64,000 bases of DNA from Legionella longbeachae (GTDB lineage Bacteria > Pseudomonadota > Gammaproteobacteria > Legionellales > Legionellaceae): the NCBI RefSeq assembly GCF_004283175.1, contig NZ_RXNW01000002.1, positions 248,001 to 312,000 on the forward strand. Reading direction: 5' to 3'. Positions 18,404 through 27,712 of the stretch are shown here, in pieces; position 1 is the first letter of the stretch, and each line of letters opens with the position of its first letter. A model generated the notes under the pieces. The model did not search any database. It was not told where the DNA came from and worked only from the letters and a program-made list of their open reading frames with translations. The translations under genes and the position numbers were made by a program.

Positions 18404-18763
18404 TTTTCACCGTGTTGGATGTTAGGAAAGTGTATTTTAGAGTATTGCATTATAAGTAAATAGTGCCCCATATTAAGAGCAAACAACATATAAATGAACA
18501 CCCTACGTATTGAGTATAGTCAAGAGAAGTTAAATATTCTTAGCTCCCTATGTTTAGATAATTGTGATTATAAACCAATTTATGGGAAGAATGTCTATAT
18601 TTTTTGCAATTTGATTTATACTATGCAATAATCTTGTTAAAATTTCATATATGCTTAGATTTTTGAATTTATTCAAAACGAGCAAATAGATAATAAATTG
18701 AGTAAATATAACATAAATAATGAATTATGAGCGTAGCGAATCAAAAGCGCAGAGGATTATATA
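18404..18763. other. Divergent intergenic region, 360 bp
   Basis: It separates the kinase gene and the cyclodipeptide synthase-like gene, which diverge, so it should hold both promoters. It is very AT-rich. I see no gene, no clear operator and no strong hairpin. AGAGGATT before 18764 is the ribosome site of the plus-strand gene. Confidence 0.6.
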
Positions 18764-20149
18764 ATGCCAAAAGTTAGAGGCCCTAGAGACGGTAAATTGA
18801 TTACCGCCAGTTTTGATGGAAAAGAAAAAAGTCTTTTTCCTTCCTTGAAGACTACAAAAGATTTAGTTTTACTGAGTATTCGAGGAAATGAATATTGCAC
18901 AGGCGAATATCTAGGAGCAATTGTGCAACAAGCTGTTGCCACTCATCAAACACCTATTGATCATTCTGGTGCGAAAGGAAAAGCAACTTTCTTAATCGCT
19001 GATGAAATTTATTGGCATAATATTAAGCAGATGATATCTAGCGAATCAGAGGTTGAGATACTTAAGCAGGAGGCAATTAAAATAGGAGCTGACTATTTTT
19101 TAACTAATTTAGGAGCTTTTTTAACTCCATTGGATATGACTATCGAGCAGTTTAATGAAAAGTATCCTGAGAAATCGGTTGATGAGATAATTACTATTAT
19201 CAATCAATTAGCTGATGAACAAGGAAAAAACTTCGAAATAGTTCGCTGGAAAACCTGGGTGGCTCAAAATGATAGTCAAGAAAAAATCAATAAAATGATG
19301 GGTTTTTATGATTCAGTAGAGGGGCTTAAAGAATCTGTTATTAGAACACAAAATAATTTTGTTAAGCGCCACGGCAAAGACGGTGATGAAGAGTTATGGA
19401 AACTTCGTTCCCATGATTACCTTATTGAGGAAAGCCCTGCAGTAATGTGGTTAGCAGCTTCTTTAGGATACAATTTTATAGTTTACCCTGGCGAGATTTT
19501 ACCCCCTTTTGAAGCAACAAAAGAGTTCTTTGTTGTTCCAAACCATGTTCCGCGAATTTCCCAGGGAAAAAATATTATAGAAGAGTGTGAGCATAATGAA
19601 TATAGCATTCATACTGATAATCCTAACCGTTTAGTAAATTGGCTAGAAGTTAATTTTAAAAGAAGCCATCCACCAAAACAGGCTGGAGTATCAGTGGAAA
19701 ATGAAGTTACTTCAGTAGGCAAGTCCTTTGCTTCTGTAGAACAACCCCTAGTTTCTGTAGAGAAAAAAATGAGCTTCTTCTCTTCTTCTCCAAGGAAAAA
19801 AACCAAAGTTAGGGTACTTGATAAACAAGTGGAAGATAATGTAACAATGGATCTGCCGTTATCTAATCCAAATGCATTAATGCTTGGTTCAGCACTTGAA
19901 GGAATAGGCAAAGCTCTTATTAGTAAACATTCAAATGGAAAGATCCAATCTAAAAGTTCATCCATTTTATCCGAAGCGTTTGCTGGAATTACCCATGAGG
20001 TACTATCAAGCGATCTTTCTCCTTCAGATCAGGTGAATTTTTTAGTAAGTATTCTTAACGGCGTTATGAAAGGAAATGGCCAGTCTTGTACGTCTGAATC
20101 TGATACATCGATCCTTTTAGAGAATACAAAAGCCTCATTTTGTAAGTAA
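18764..20149 (+). CDS. tRNA-dependent cyclodipeptide synthase-like protein with extra C-terminal region
   Basis: Residues 1-270 match the layout of cyclodipeptide synthases, which make diketopiperazines from two aminoacyl-tRNAs. Against AlbC of Streptomyces noursei (catalytic Ser37, Tyr178, Glu182, Tyr202), it keeps Ser38 in VLLSIRGNEY, Tyr219 and Glu223 in DYLIEESP with identical spacing, and Tyr241 in NFIVYPGE; FLIADEIYWHN also fits. Enzymes of the family are about 220-290 aa. This one is 461 aa, with a polar Ser-rich region from about 270, containing repeated SVE(N/Q/K) motifs (325-347), and a C-terminus resembling a translocation tail. It could be a secreted effector acting on host aminoacyl-tRNA or a bacterial metabolite enzyme. 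No tailoring genes adjoin it. Confidence 0.72.
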   Translation: MPKVRGPRDGKLITASFDGKEKSLFPSLKTTKDLVLLSIRGNEYCTGEYLGAIVQQAVATHQTPIDHSGAKGKATFLIADEIYWHNIKQMISSESEVEILKQEAIKIGADYFLTNLGAFLTPLDMTIEQFNEKYPEKSVDEIITIINQLADEQGKNFEIVRWKTWVAQNDSQEKINKMMGFYDSVEGLKESVIRTQNNFVKRHGKDGDEELWKLRSHDYLIEESPAVMWLAASLGYNFIVYPGEILPPFEATKEFFVVPNHVPRISQGKNIIEECEHNEYSIHTDNPNRLVNWLEVNFKRSHPPKQAGVSVENEVTSVGKSFASVEQPLVSVEKKMSFFSSSPRKKTKVRVLDKQVEDNVTMDLPLSNPNALMLGSALEGIGKALISKHSNGKIQSKSSSILSEAFAGITHEVLSSDLSPSDQVNFLVSILNGVMKGNGQSCTSESDTSILLENTKASFCK

Positions 20150-20193
20150 AAGAATTCTAAAATTAAGCTATTAACTACCGTGTTTTTTAGAGA

Positions 20194-20232
20194 TTTATGT
20201 ACCATATCCTGCATATAAGTATGGTACATAAA
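20194..20232. terminator. Perfect 13-bp inverted repeat between convergent genes
   Basis: TTTATGTACCATA (20194-20206) and TATGGTACATAAA (20220-20232) are exact reverse complements separated by 13 nt. The position between the ends of two convergent genes suggests a bidirectional terminator. The stem is AT-rich and lacks a long T-run, so a protein-binding palindrome is an alternative. Confidence 0.5.
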
Positions 20233-20372
20233 GTCTTAAATTCTTTTACTAACTGCGCTACTAAGTTCTATACACCGTTGTAAGCTCTTTCAGCCCGGTC
20301 ATGTTCTTTAGAACACTTCCTTTCCTCAGTTTACTTGCATATCTTGTCTCGAGCTTAATGGATGACGCTAAA

Positions 20373-21569
20373 TTATAATAAATTCTGGATTGCAATGGCG
20401 GCAACACCCACGGCAACAGCCTGTAGAGTATATCTGCTAGGTAGATTATTTTTAAAAAATCCATAATAATCATTGCTGGACGAAGTTTCAAAGTAGGAGG
20501 ACTCGTTCTCTTTAAAATCAGATGTAGCCACGATATCTTTTTCTAATTTTTTATCGGTAAGTAATTCAAACTTCGGTTTATGTTCTTTTTGTCTTTGTAT
20601 TTCTTTTTTAAGGGTAATTTCACCTTTAAGGCAGGTTTGCTCATGCTCTAATTTTCGCAGTTGTTTTTGTAATTTGGAACAATAAGATTTTGAGGTATGA
20701 TTCTGTAATTCTTGCTTCAAATCATTTTGGGTTTGAGTGAGATGCTCATGTGCTGCTTTTAAATTTTTGATCTCTGATACTTCAATAAATAAGGAAATGA
20801 ACCAATAAAATGCTTTGGTAAAAAACCACTTGTTTTTCCATTCTTTCTTTAATTGAAAGTAGTCTTGTTTTGCATGTTTAAAAGCAGATAATTTTTGATC
20901 AATTAAATCTGCTTTTATTTTTAACTGATTCCATTTATGGTTTAACTTTTCAAGTGATTTTTCGAGAGTAGTTATATCATCCAACGGTGGTAAATGGGCT
21001 TTTCTTTCAGTCTTAGGCGATTTAACCTGGCAACCAAAAGTTTTTATGAGTCTTGAAGTATACTCGATTATTGATTCTTCCTCTTTTTTTAAAAATAAGA
21101 GTTCATCTACATTTAAACTTATCTTCTGGCAATATTGGCGAATTTCTTGAAGTAACGCTTGTGCTTGGATGGCCGTGGTGATTTTTTTTTGATTAATGCC
21201 ATCAATTACTTTTGGTCGAAACCAATTAATGGTTCCCTGATAACTTACATTCTGATAATTGAGCAAATGCTGATAATAAATGATAGCAAAAATAAAGCTT
21301 TGTGTATTGGTTATTTTGGGTAAATAAAATCTATGTTCGTGGTTATCAGTTGTATAACAAATTTCATTTTGAAAAAGTTTTGCTTTTTCATGTAATTGTT
21401 CTGACACTTGTTGAATTTCCAAGAGCCCAAGTTTTTCTATGATTAAGCCAGTTTCAATCAAATTTTTAGCTGTAGACATTTGCCTTGCGTATTCTATATC
21501 TTCAGTCGACATTTGAAGGCTCTCAATACACTCCTTGAATTGTTGCCAATATGCTGTCATTGAAATCAT
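20373..21569 (-). CDS. Hypothetical coiled-coil protein with C-terminal hydrophobic anchor
   Basis: This 398-aa protein is unrecognised. It is Gln/Lys/Glu/Leu-rich, with long heptad stretches at about 195-235 and 265-330. A hydrophobic segment at about 240-260 contains WFTKAFYWFISLFI, and a C-terminal hydrophobic tail reads LQAVAVGVAAIAIQNLL. A tail-anchored or hairpin membrane protein is likely. GGAG precedes the first ATG; a second ATG three codons later is possible. This composition is typical of Dot/Icm effectors, but that is inference only. Confidence 0.6.
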   Translation of the reverse strand: MISMTAYWQQFKECIESLQMSTEDIEYARQMSTAKNLIETGLIIEKLGLLEIQQVSEQLHEKAKLFQNEICYTTDNHEHRFYLPKITNTQSFIFAIIYYQHLLNYQNVSYQGTINWFRPKVIDGINQKKITTAIQAQALLQEIRQYCQKISLNVDELLFLKKEEESIIEYTSRLIKTFGCQVKSPKTERKAHLPPLDDITTLEKSLEKLNHKWNQLKIKADLIDQKLSAFKHAKQDYFQLKKEWKNKWFFTKAFYWFISLFIEVSEIKNLKAAHEHLTQTQNDLKQELQNHTSKSYCSKLQKQLRKLEHEQTCLKGEITLKKEIQRQKEHKPKFELLTDKKLEKDIVATSDFKENESSYFETSSSNDYYGFFKNNLPSRYTLQAVAVGVAAIAIQNLL

Positions 21570-21687
21570 GATAAATGATTCTCCAGAATGATGAATATAT
21601 TTCTAATGTAAACTGCTCATTTGAAAAAAGCTATCGTTATTAGAAAAATTATTTTTCTAAGAAAATGGCGGTAACCTTTGGTGGCTA

Positions 21688-22728
21688 TTAAATTAATTGA
21701 TCTCTCGCTTGTAAAAGTTCTTGTAGTGATTTAGGTAATATTTTTCGTATTGCAATAGTCATCTTTTGTTCGTGTTTTTGCCAAAGGATACCTAAATAAA
21801 TGATACCTAATCCAATAAGGGTTAGAATTATGGGAAAAAAATAACTGTCTTTAAAGATATCATAAGCCAGATGTCCTAAATATAAACAAACCCCAATTCC
21901 ACCAAAAACAGTAAATACTTTTCTGCTAAGAATTATTCCAATTAATATGAGTATTAAATTAATACATAAATATATAAATTTAGACAATTCGTAATCTGAA
22001 TGTTGTGCGCTTAAGCCACACCAGAATGTAAGGACGCCAAATAGATAAAGCCAATAAGCATAATCTTCAGATTGTCTCGATCGAAAATCTACCCAAAATC
22101 CAATGAGTAGCATAATTAATCCAAAATACATGGACACTTTCTCACTTAATTCAAAATCACTTTCTCCCCCTGTAAGCATGGCAGTAAAATCCATAGACAT
22201 ATACCATAAGGTAACTGCTATTGGCATTATCATAAAAGGATAGCGATAAATCCAGGCCATGATTATGCCAACAGCAAGAGTACCTAATTCCATGAATATC
22301 CAATGCCATTTTATATAGTAATTATATTCACGGAAAACAGTATCATCTGGTGGCCACCATCCCATTCCCTTTTGCAATCCATAAATGGCTAAGGGGGTAA
22401 GGAATACAACAAATGTGGCACATATTTCAGCAGGGACAATAAATCCTTTTTTGTTAAAAATATCGGATAATGACAATCCTAATATGGCATAACAGATACA
22501 GAGAAATAATATACCCCACCCCCCAAAAAGCTCCCAACCTAGGGTCATAAATAGGCTCATAGCACCAATTGCTATTAACCCTCCTAAATAGTAGAGAACA
22601 TTAGTTAACCCAAATCCTTTGTTTTGACCTGGTTGTTTTCTGATGAATGCGATAAGCTCTTCTGATTGCTTTTGGGTGATGATCTTTGCTTCAACAGCTT
22701 TATTAATGATGTCTCGAGTAATATTCAT
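21688..22728 (-). CDS. DUF2157-type multi-pass membrane protein
   Basis: The 346-aa protein starts with a soluble helical segment (residues 1-40, with ITQKQSEELIAFI) followed by about ten hydrophobic helices beginning TNVLYYLGGLIAIGAMS. That is the layout of the DUF2157 family of bacterial inner-membrane proteins, whose function is unknown. AAGGAAGC precedes the ATG. It ends with a short basic cytosolic tail. Upstream on the same strand is a DUF945 protein, 90 bp away, so they may be co-transcribed. Confidence 0.7.
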   Translation of the reverse strand: MNITRDIINKAVEAKIITQKQSEELIAFIRKQPGQNKGFGLTNVLYYLGGLIAIGAMSLFMTLGWELFGGWGILFLCICYAILGLSLSDIFNKKGFIVPAEICATFVVFLTPLAIYGLQKGMGWWPPDDTVFREYNYYIKWHWIFMELGTLAVGIIMAWIYRYPFMIMPIAVTLWYMSMDFTAMLTGGESDFELSEKVSMYFGLIMLLIGFWVDFRSRQSEDYAYWLYLFGVLTFWCGLSAQHSDYELSKFIYLCINLILILIGIILSRKVFTVFGGIGVCLYLGHLAYDIFKDSYFFPIILTLIGLGIIYLGILWQKHEQKMTIAIRKILPKSLQELLQARDQLI

Positions 22729-22818
22729 TGCTGCTTCCTTGAAGCATGTCTTTTAAGAATTATAGCTTAGAAATTTAATTAATAATCTTAAAGCCGTTGT
22801 TCAAGAAAGAAAGGAAAC

Positions 22819-24222
22819 TTATCTCAACATATCTGGAGTAAATAATTTTCCATTCACAATAAGCTGCTGGTTTTCTAATTTAAATTGAAGGACATAATCT
22901 TTGTCTTTAATTTTTAAAAAGCCTTTTTCGACCAACTTTTTTAATATCTGATTGGTTTGCTTTTTTGCTTCTTCATCTAAATCAGGTGTTCTTGATGTTG
23001 GATTCGCAGGAGATTGAGCTGATACGTCTTGGGTTGGAGAAGTCTGTTCTATTTGCTGGCTAACGTTGCTTAAATTACTTTTAATGGACGAAGTCATCAG
23101 CTCTTTTACTATTGTTGTTGGTGCTTTAAAATAACCTTGGCCATGAGCTTGTTGCATCGCTTTAGATAAGTCATTTATTTCCGTTTTTGGAAGTGATATT
23201 TTAAAATTACCTACAATTTTCCCTTCAGGTAAATTGATAGTCATTTCAGAAAGCTCCAATACAGAGCCTTTGCTAAGAAGCTTCGGTAATTCAGTAGCTA
23301 GGCTTAATCCCACAAGATGAGAATCACTGGTTTGCAACATATTGAAAGTTTGCTTATTCAGTTTAGCCATAATTTCTGGATCTAAGTTTTTTAGACTCAA
23401 TTTCAAGATGGCCGGACTGTAATTTTGATTGTTAGCCAATAATTTTTGCAATGAAAGTTTACAATAAAAATTTAGTGCTTCATTTTTGATGTCAGAACTT
23501 AAAATGAAGTCGAATTCTTGCAAGTCTAATATATTTTGGTTGTTTGAGGTTACGGAAATAGAAGAAATATTAAAATGGGACTTCCCAATCCATAACCACT
23601 CTTGTATGCGTTTAGAATTAAATGAATAAGTTATTTCGCCTATTTTAAAGACAGAATTATTGCCAGAACCATCAATTCCATAGAGTTTTAAATAGCTGTC
23701 TAATTTATCTATATTTGAAGAAATACTCAGTAAAGCACTTAATCCCATCCAATTAAATTGAAATTCTTCATTATTGGATACTTCCTTCACATGCGTCCCA
23801 AAAGATGGGAGGTTGTATTCTATAATGATCCGGTTTAAATAATTGATGAATGCTCCATAATGAGTTTCAGGTTGTGTTGTAATTGTACCAATTCCAAAAC
23901 GTATTCCATCATTAGTAAAAATGATAGGGCCATGTTTGATAGTAATAGGTAACGTCATTTCAAAATCAAGAGGTGGTTCTGTTTTGGGGACGCCATTTTT
24001 ATCCGTAATCGTTTGGGCTGGGATATGCATTTTGAATATCCATAGAGCTTTAGATGAGAACCAACCATGTTGAAATTTATCAATCTTTGTAGTCATTATT
24101 GGGTTTTTAGGGATCTTATTGATGATATTACCCAGGGTGTTTTGCACCATCAGCCCCATGAGATCGTAAATAATAAGAACCAGGACTACTAGAGATAGGA
24201 GATACCCAATCCATTTTTTCAT
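22819..24222 (-). CDS. DUF945 (YdgA-like) family protein
   Basis: The 467-aa protein has an N-terminal signal-anchor helix (residues 5-28). Features typical of the DUF945/YdgA family follow: FQHGWFSSKA near residue 50, PITIKHGPIIF near 93, and a long mixed beta domain. A Pro/Ser/Thr/Gln-rich linker at about 395-420 precedes a short C-terminal domain. The family is periplasm-facing and poorly understood. It lies 110 bp downstream of the patatin gene on the same strand. Confidence 0.75.
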   Translation of the reverse strand: MKKWIGYLLSLVVLVLIIYDLMGLMVQNTLGNIINKIPKNPIMTTKIDKFQHGWFSSKALWIFKMHIPAQTITDKNGVPKTEPPLDFEMTLPITIKHGPIIFTNDGIRFGIGTITTQPETHYGAFINYLNRIIIEYNLPSFGTHVKEVSNNEEFQFNWMGLSALLSISSNIDKLDSYLKLYGIDGSGNNSVFKIGEITYSFNSKRIQEWLWIGKSHFNISSISVTSNNQNILDLQEFDFILSSDIKNEALNFYCKLSLQKLLANNQNYSPAILKLSLKNLDPEIMAKLNKQTFNMLQTSDSHLVGLSLATELPKLLSKGSVLELSEMTINLPEGKIVGNFKISLPKTEINDLSKAMQQAHGQGYFKAPTTIVKELMTSSIKSNLSNVSQQIEQTSPTQDVSAQSPANPTSRTPDLDEEAKKQTNQILKKLVEKGFLKIKDKDYVLQFKLENQQLIVNGKLFTPDMLR

Positions 24223-24332
24223 AATGATTTAACTGTATTCCGTTGCCTTGTCATTTAGTAATAGTCTAAAAAGCTCGTTTTGTAAATTTATGACATATCA
24301 GTAAGGGGCTTTTTAGTTCATTTGTAAAGTGG

Positions 24333-25565
24333 TTAATGTTGTTCAAAATAATCAGGCGGTACACCGTAAATGGAACATGCCAAGGCCTTGCTGGATTTGT
24401 TTTCCCAATCAGGATTTTTAAGAACCTCCATTGCATTTTCATAGCCAGTTTTCATGCGATAATTGATCGCTGAGCGAACAAAGTTGTAATCTTTGAATGA
24501 ATGGGCAAAAGGGGTCCCACGATAAATGATATGTACCACGCTGAAATGTTTGCTATGTCCCAATCCCAGTATTTTTTTAACTTCAGGATCTTTTTTTGCT
24601 TCTGGGCTTAATTTTTCACCTAAAAACTGTATGGCTGCCTGCAAATTTTGGCGACTGGTGTAAACATTTGTGAGCCGCCGCGAATGGCTGGCATAACGAA
24701 TGTCTTTTTGTCTCTCCTCAAGTTCATCCATAGTTTGCGGTAATCGTCCACGCAAACTGAAGCAATCGACTACAAAACATAATGTATCAAGTTCTGGTAA
24801 TGCATCCAACACGGTTACAAGAGGCGTATTCGCATAAATACCACCATCCCAGTAATAATCATCACCAATCTTAATTGCTGGAAAGCCTGGTGGAAGTGCT
24901 CCGCTTGCCATAACATGCTCTGGCGTAATGGTCATTTTTTGATTATTAAAAAACTCCATTTCACCGGATGATAAATTGACTGCTCCTAGACATAGGGTAA
25001 CTTTTTTATCATTGATGCGATCAAAATCAATTAAACTTTCCAACGTATTTTTGAGAATGGATGTATCATAATAACTGAGGTTATCAGGTGTATCATAAGT
25101 TATGGGGGTTGGCGGAATAAGGCGGGGTTTGAAAAAACCATCGAGGCCATAGAGAACCGCATGCATCGCACCCATTTGATTGTGCATATGATGTAAAAAA
25201 TTTGGAATGTCCCCATCATAAAATACATCTGTCCATATTTTGGGTACAATGGTCTCCCAAAACGTGGTTAATTTTTCAATTTGCTTGTTTCTTGGGTTAC
25301 CGGCAATAATCGCACTGTTAATGGAACCTATCGAAACTCCTGCCAGAAAATTAGGATTGTAGCCTTTTTTGTGGATAGCACAAAATGCCCCAACCTGATA
25401 TGCCCCTAATGCACCACCTCCCTGAAATACACAGGCAATTCTTTCGTAAGTTTGTTTGGTATTTTTTAAAGAGGCTGTAGGCTTGTTAATTCGGCATAAA
25501 GGGCTTTTATGATGTTTTGATGATGCTTCTTCTTTAATTTTTCTGCCCATGCTTATTATTCCCAC
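24333..25565 (-). CDS. Patatin-like phospholipase
   Basis: The 410-aa protein has all patatin motifs: oxyanion-hole FQGGGALGAYQVG (residues 47-59), nucleophile GVSIGS (Ser78), and the DGG with the dyad Asp (WDGGIYANTP, Asp240). The C-terminal region after 260 fits the extended DUF3734-type patatins. These enzymes hydrolyse acyl lipids. There is no signal peptide; the first 40 residues are basic and polar. Legionella encodes many patatins, and some (such as VipD) are translocated effectors, but this one has the simple housekeeping layout, so either cellular or translocated is possible. The start could be M1 or M6. Confidence 0.88.
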   Translation of the reverse strand: MGIISMGRKIKEEASSKHHKSPLCRINKPTASLKNTKQTYERIACVFQGGGALGAYQVGAFCAIHKKGYNPNFLAGVSIGSINSAIIAGNPRNKQIEKLTTFWETIVPKIWTDVFYDGDIPNFLHHMHNQMGAMHAVLYGLDGFFKPRLIPPTPITYDTPDNLSYYDTSILKNTLESLIDFDRINDKKVTLCLGAVNLSSGEMEFFNNQKMTITPEHVMASGALPPGFPAIKIGDDYYWDGGIYANTPLVTVLDALPELDTLCFVVDCFSLRGRLPQTMDELEERQKDIRYASHSRRLTNVYTSRQNLQAAIQFLGEKLSPEAKKDPEVKKILGLGHSKHFSVVHIIYRGTPFAHSFKDYNFVRSAINYRMKTGYENAMEVLKNPDWENKSSKALACSIYGVPPDYFEQH

Positions 25566-25744
25566 TGTCCTTATTTATTCATAATTATAACTGATAATTA
25601 GGGAGTTTTGGCAAAAAAAGAATTCTTTCTTGTATAAAGAGGCAACATCAGCAGAAAATTACTTGATTTTAAATTGAAAAGCATTTTTATCAAGCATAAA
25701 AATACCAAATATTTTCATCATCAAGTGGAATATAAACTATAAAA

Positions 25745-26861
25745 TCACGAATAACGTGAGCATACATTCTCGACTTGGCTTGACAAGTTATTTTGTTGAA
25801 GTTTGTTCGCGAGTTGTTCCAACCCTATAAGCGCGAATATTTTCACAGGCTCTAATTTAAGTGAGCACTCGGTAAATAAAGGATCAATATCCGCTATATT
25901 CTTGATGTCTTCATTTATTTTTTTGATTAAATTCTCCAAGACGCTTTTTGTTTCGATCAAAGTATTGCTTGGCTTCAGTAGCGTTATGCGTTTTGATAGT
26001 TTATTAATTACCTTTAATAATAAGACACATACATCATTTACTTTATTCCCTACAGTATCATTATCATTACTGATAATTTTATTAAGTACATCAGTAAATT
26101 GATTAGAATTTTTAATGGTTTTACCTTCTATAACTAATCCTGCTTTGGTGATACCTGTTGAGGGCTCCCCCCCTTTTTTTTTGTAGTGACTTGTTCAGTG
26201 TAAAGCAAGCTTCATGAAGTCTCTGGATAAATATTTCTTCAAGAATTAGGGTGCAAATTGAATGGAAAAATAAGGTGCTTTTATCTGCATCCTCAGTATA
26301 TTTTTTCAGTTCGCTGTCTAATTGCTTAATTTTTTGTAAATGTACATCAGGGTGATTTATTTTTTTCCATTCTTTAATTAATAAAGGCATTTTAAGTAGA
26401 TGTTGCATTGGGTGAATCAGTCCATCTAATAGTGCATTATATATCATTGTTTTTTTAAACTCTTGTAGCGATGGCTGAAATAACCTCATAGTTGATTCGT
26501 AATACACAGCGACCATTTTACTTGGCTCAAGAAATAATGCGCCAAACTCTGAGTGAACTCTCGTTACTAAATGTTCTATAAACGCATTAATTTTGTCTAG
26601 CAATTCGCTTTCATTTGTACAACGACTTAAGTATTCTTCGTTAAACTCCAGGGTAATCGGGGTACATTCTGCAATTTTGTTATATTGTGTTATTTGATGC
26701 TCCACAAGCTTTTTAAAGGGCATAGTGAGCTCATTGATGTGTTGTTGTACGATTGCATGTTTTACCCAGGTACTAATCGATTTAGCGGATTGGATTACCG
26801 CATTTGTTGTTTTGTTAAATTCAAGGATACTCCTAGCTAAATTAATGAGATCGTTGTTCAA
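25745..26861 (-). pseudogene. Orphan protein gene interrupted by a frameshift at an A9G7 tract
   Basis: From 26861 the frame encodes a 246-aa helical protein that becomes out of frame at AAAAAAAAAGGGGGGG (minus strand, 26167-26182) and ends at 26121 with a basic, low-quality tail. In the +1 frame, coding continues without a stop through GLVIEGKTIKNSNQFTDVLN and on to 25745. Removing one A or G joins the two into one protein of about 371 aa. Both parts have similar helical composition and no recognised domain. The tract may be a contingency (phase-variation) site, a slippery sequence, true decay, or a sequencing error. The apparent TTG-started 71-aa frame at 25745-25960 is just its 3' end. Confidence 0.75.
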
Positions 26862-27027
26862 TTTTTACTCCAGACCAAAACGTGCATAAACCAATTAAAG
26901 AATACACTTTATGTAAACTGAGCGCAGTATATACATACTGGGTTTGATAGAATACTTAATGTGGATGAAAAAATAGCATCCTTAGTTCCAAACAGAAAAA
27001 TACTCTGATTTTAATTATTGGCGGAGC

Positions 27028-27477
27028 TTATGTTGTTTTTTTTTGAATCCAGTAGAGTATAAATGCACTGGTAATTGCTGGAATTATTGCTAAGAATGCA
27101 AAACCAAATAAATAAGAGAAAAATAGCTCAATGAACGGCGCTAAGAAAATAAGGAAAAACTCGGGCAACTTCCATGCAATCAGCTGGCGGATAAAAGCAT
27201 CGAATATAAAGAGTATTAATAATGAAAGGTTGCCTATATGAAATCCAAAAATAAAGTAGGGATAGGGTAGGTCTACAAGTGTTTTGCTTTTGAATGCAAA
27301 CAACAAAGCTGAAGCAATAAGGGTAGAAATAAAAATTGAAATACCACTGAGGGTTGAGTATGGTGATGCGAGAAGTGTAGATACTGATGCCCTATATCCA
27401 AAGATAATGAGCCAAAGCACGCCACCTAATACCCAAAACATAAGTAGATATAGAGCAAATAATCTAAATTTTTTCAT
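27028..27477 (-). CDS. Small multi-pass membrane protein, 149 aa
   Basis: The protein is almost wholly hydrophobic, with about four transmembrane helices (approximately 8-28, 40-62, 75-95 and 105-145), a short basic start and the basic end IQKKTT. I do not recognise the family. It is a single gene, divergent from the P-type ATPase at 27713. Confidence 0.65.
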   Translation of the reverse strand: MKKFRLFALYLLMFWVLGGVLWLIIFGYRASVSTLLASPYSTLSGISIFISTLIASALLFAFKSKTLVDLPYPYFIFGFHIGNLSLLILFIFDAFIRQLIAWKLPEFFLIFLAPFIELFFSYLFGFAFLAIIPAITSAFILYWIQKKTT

Positions 27478-27604
27478 ATAATTAGTTCATCCTAAGTATA
27501 ATATTTTTCAGATCCTCTTGAACCTTTTATACAGATAAGTTAATTATCAACATGATATCTAAATATCCAGCAATTTCTCAATAAGTCCGGACAGATACTT
27601 CCTC

Positions 27605-27633
27605 CTTCGTCTTGCGGCTTGTCCGCAGAAGGT
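27605..27633. repeat. GC-rich hairpin upstream of the P-type ATPase gene
   Basis: CCTTC-GTCT-TGCGG, a five-base loop, then CCGCAGAAGG forms a 10-bp stem with a four-base bulge. It is markedly GC-rich compared with its surroundings and lies about 80 bp before the ATPase start. It could be a dispersed palindromic repeat, the terminator of something lost, or a 5' leader structure. Confidence 0.4.
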
Positions 27634-27712
27634 AGGCGATCTCTTTTACCCGAATTTAATGGGAAATTAAACTATCCAATAAAATTTTATGCGCGATCAA
27701 GGGATTTACAAC

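Noticed and set aside
25745-25960. Separate 71-aa gene with a TTG start
   Set aside because: The same frame continues upstream without a stop to the A9G7 tract, so it is the 3' end of the interrupted gene.
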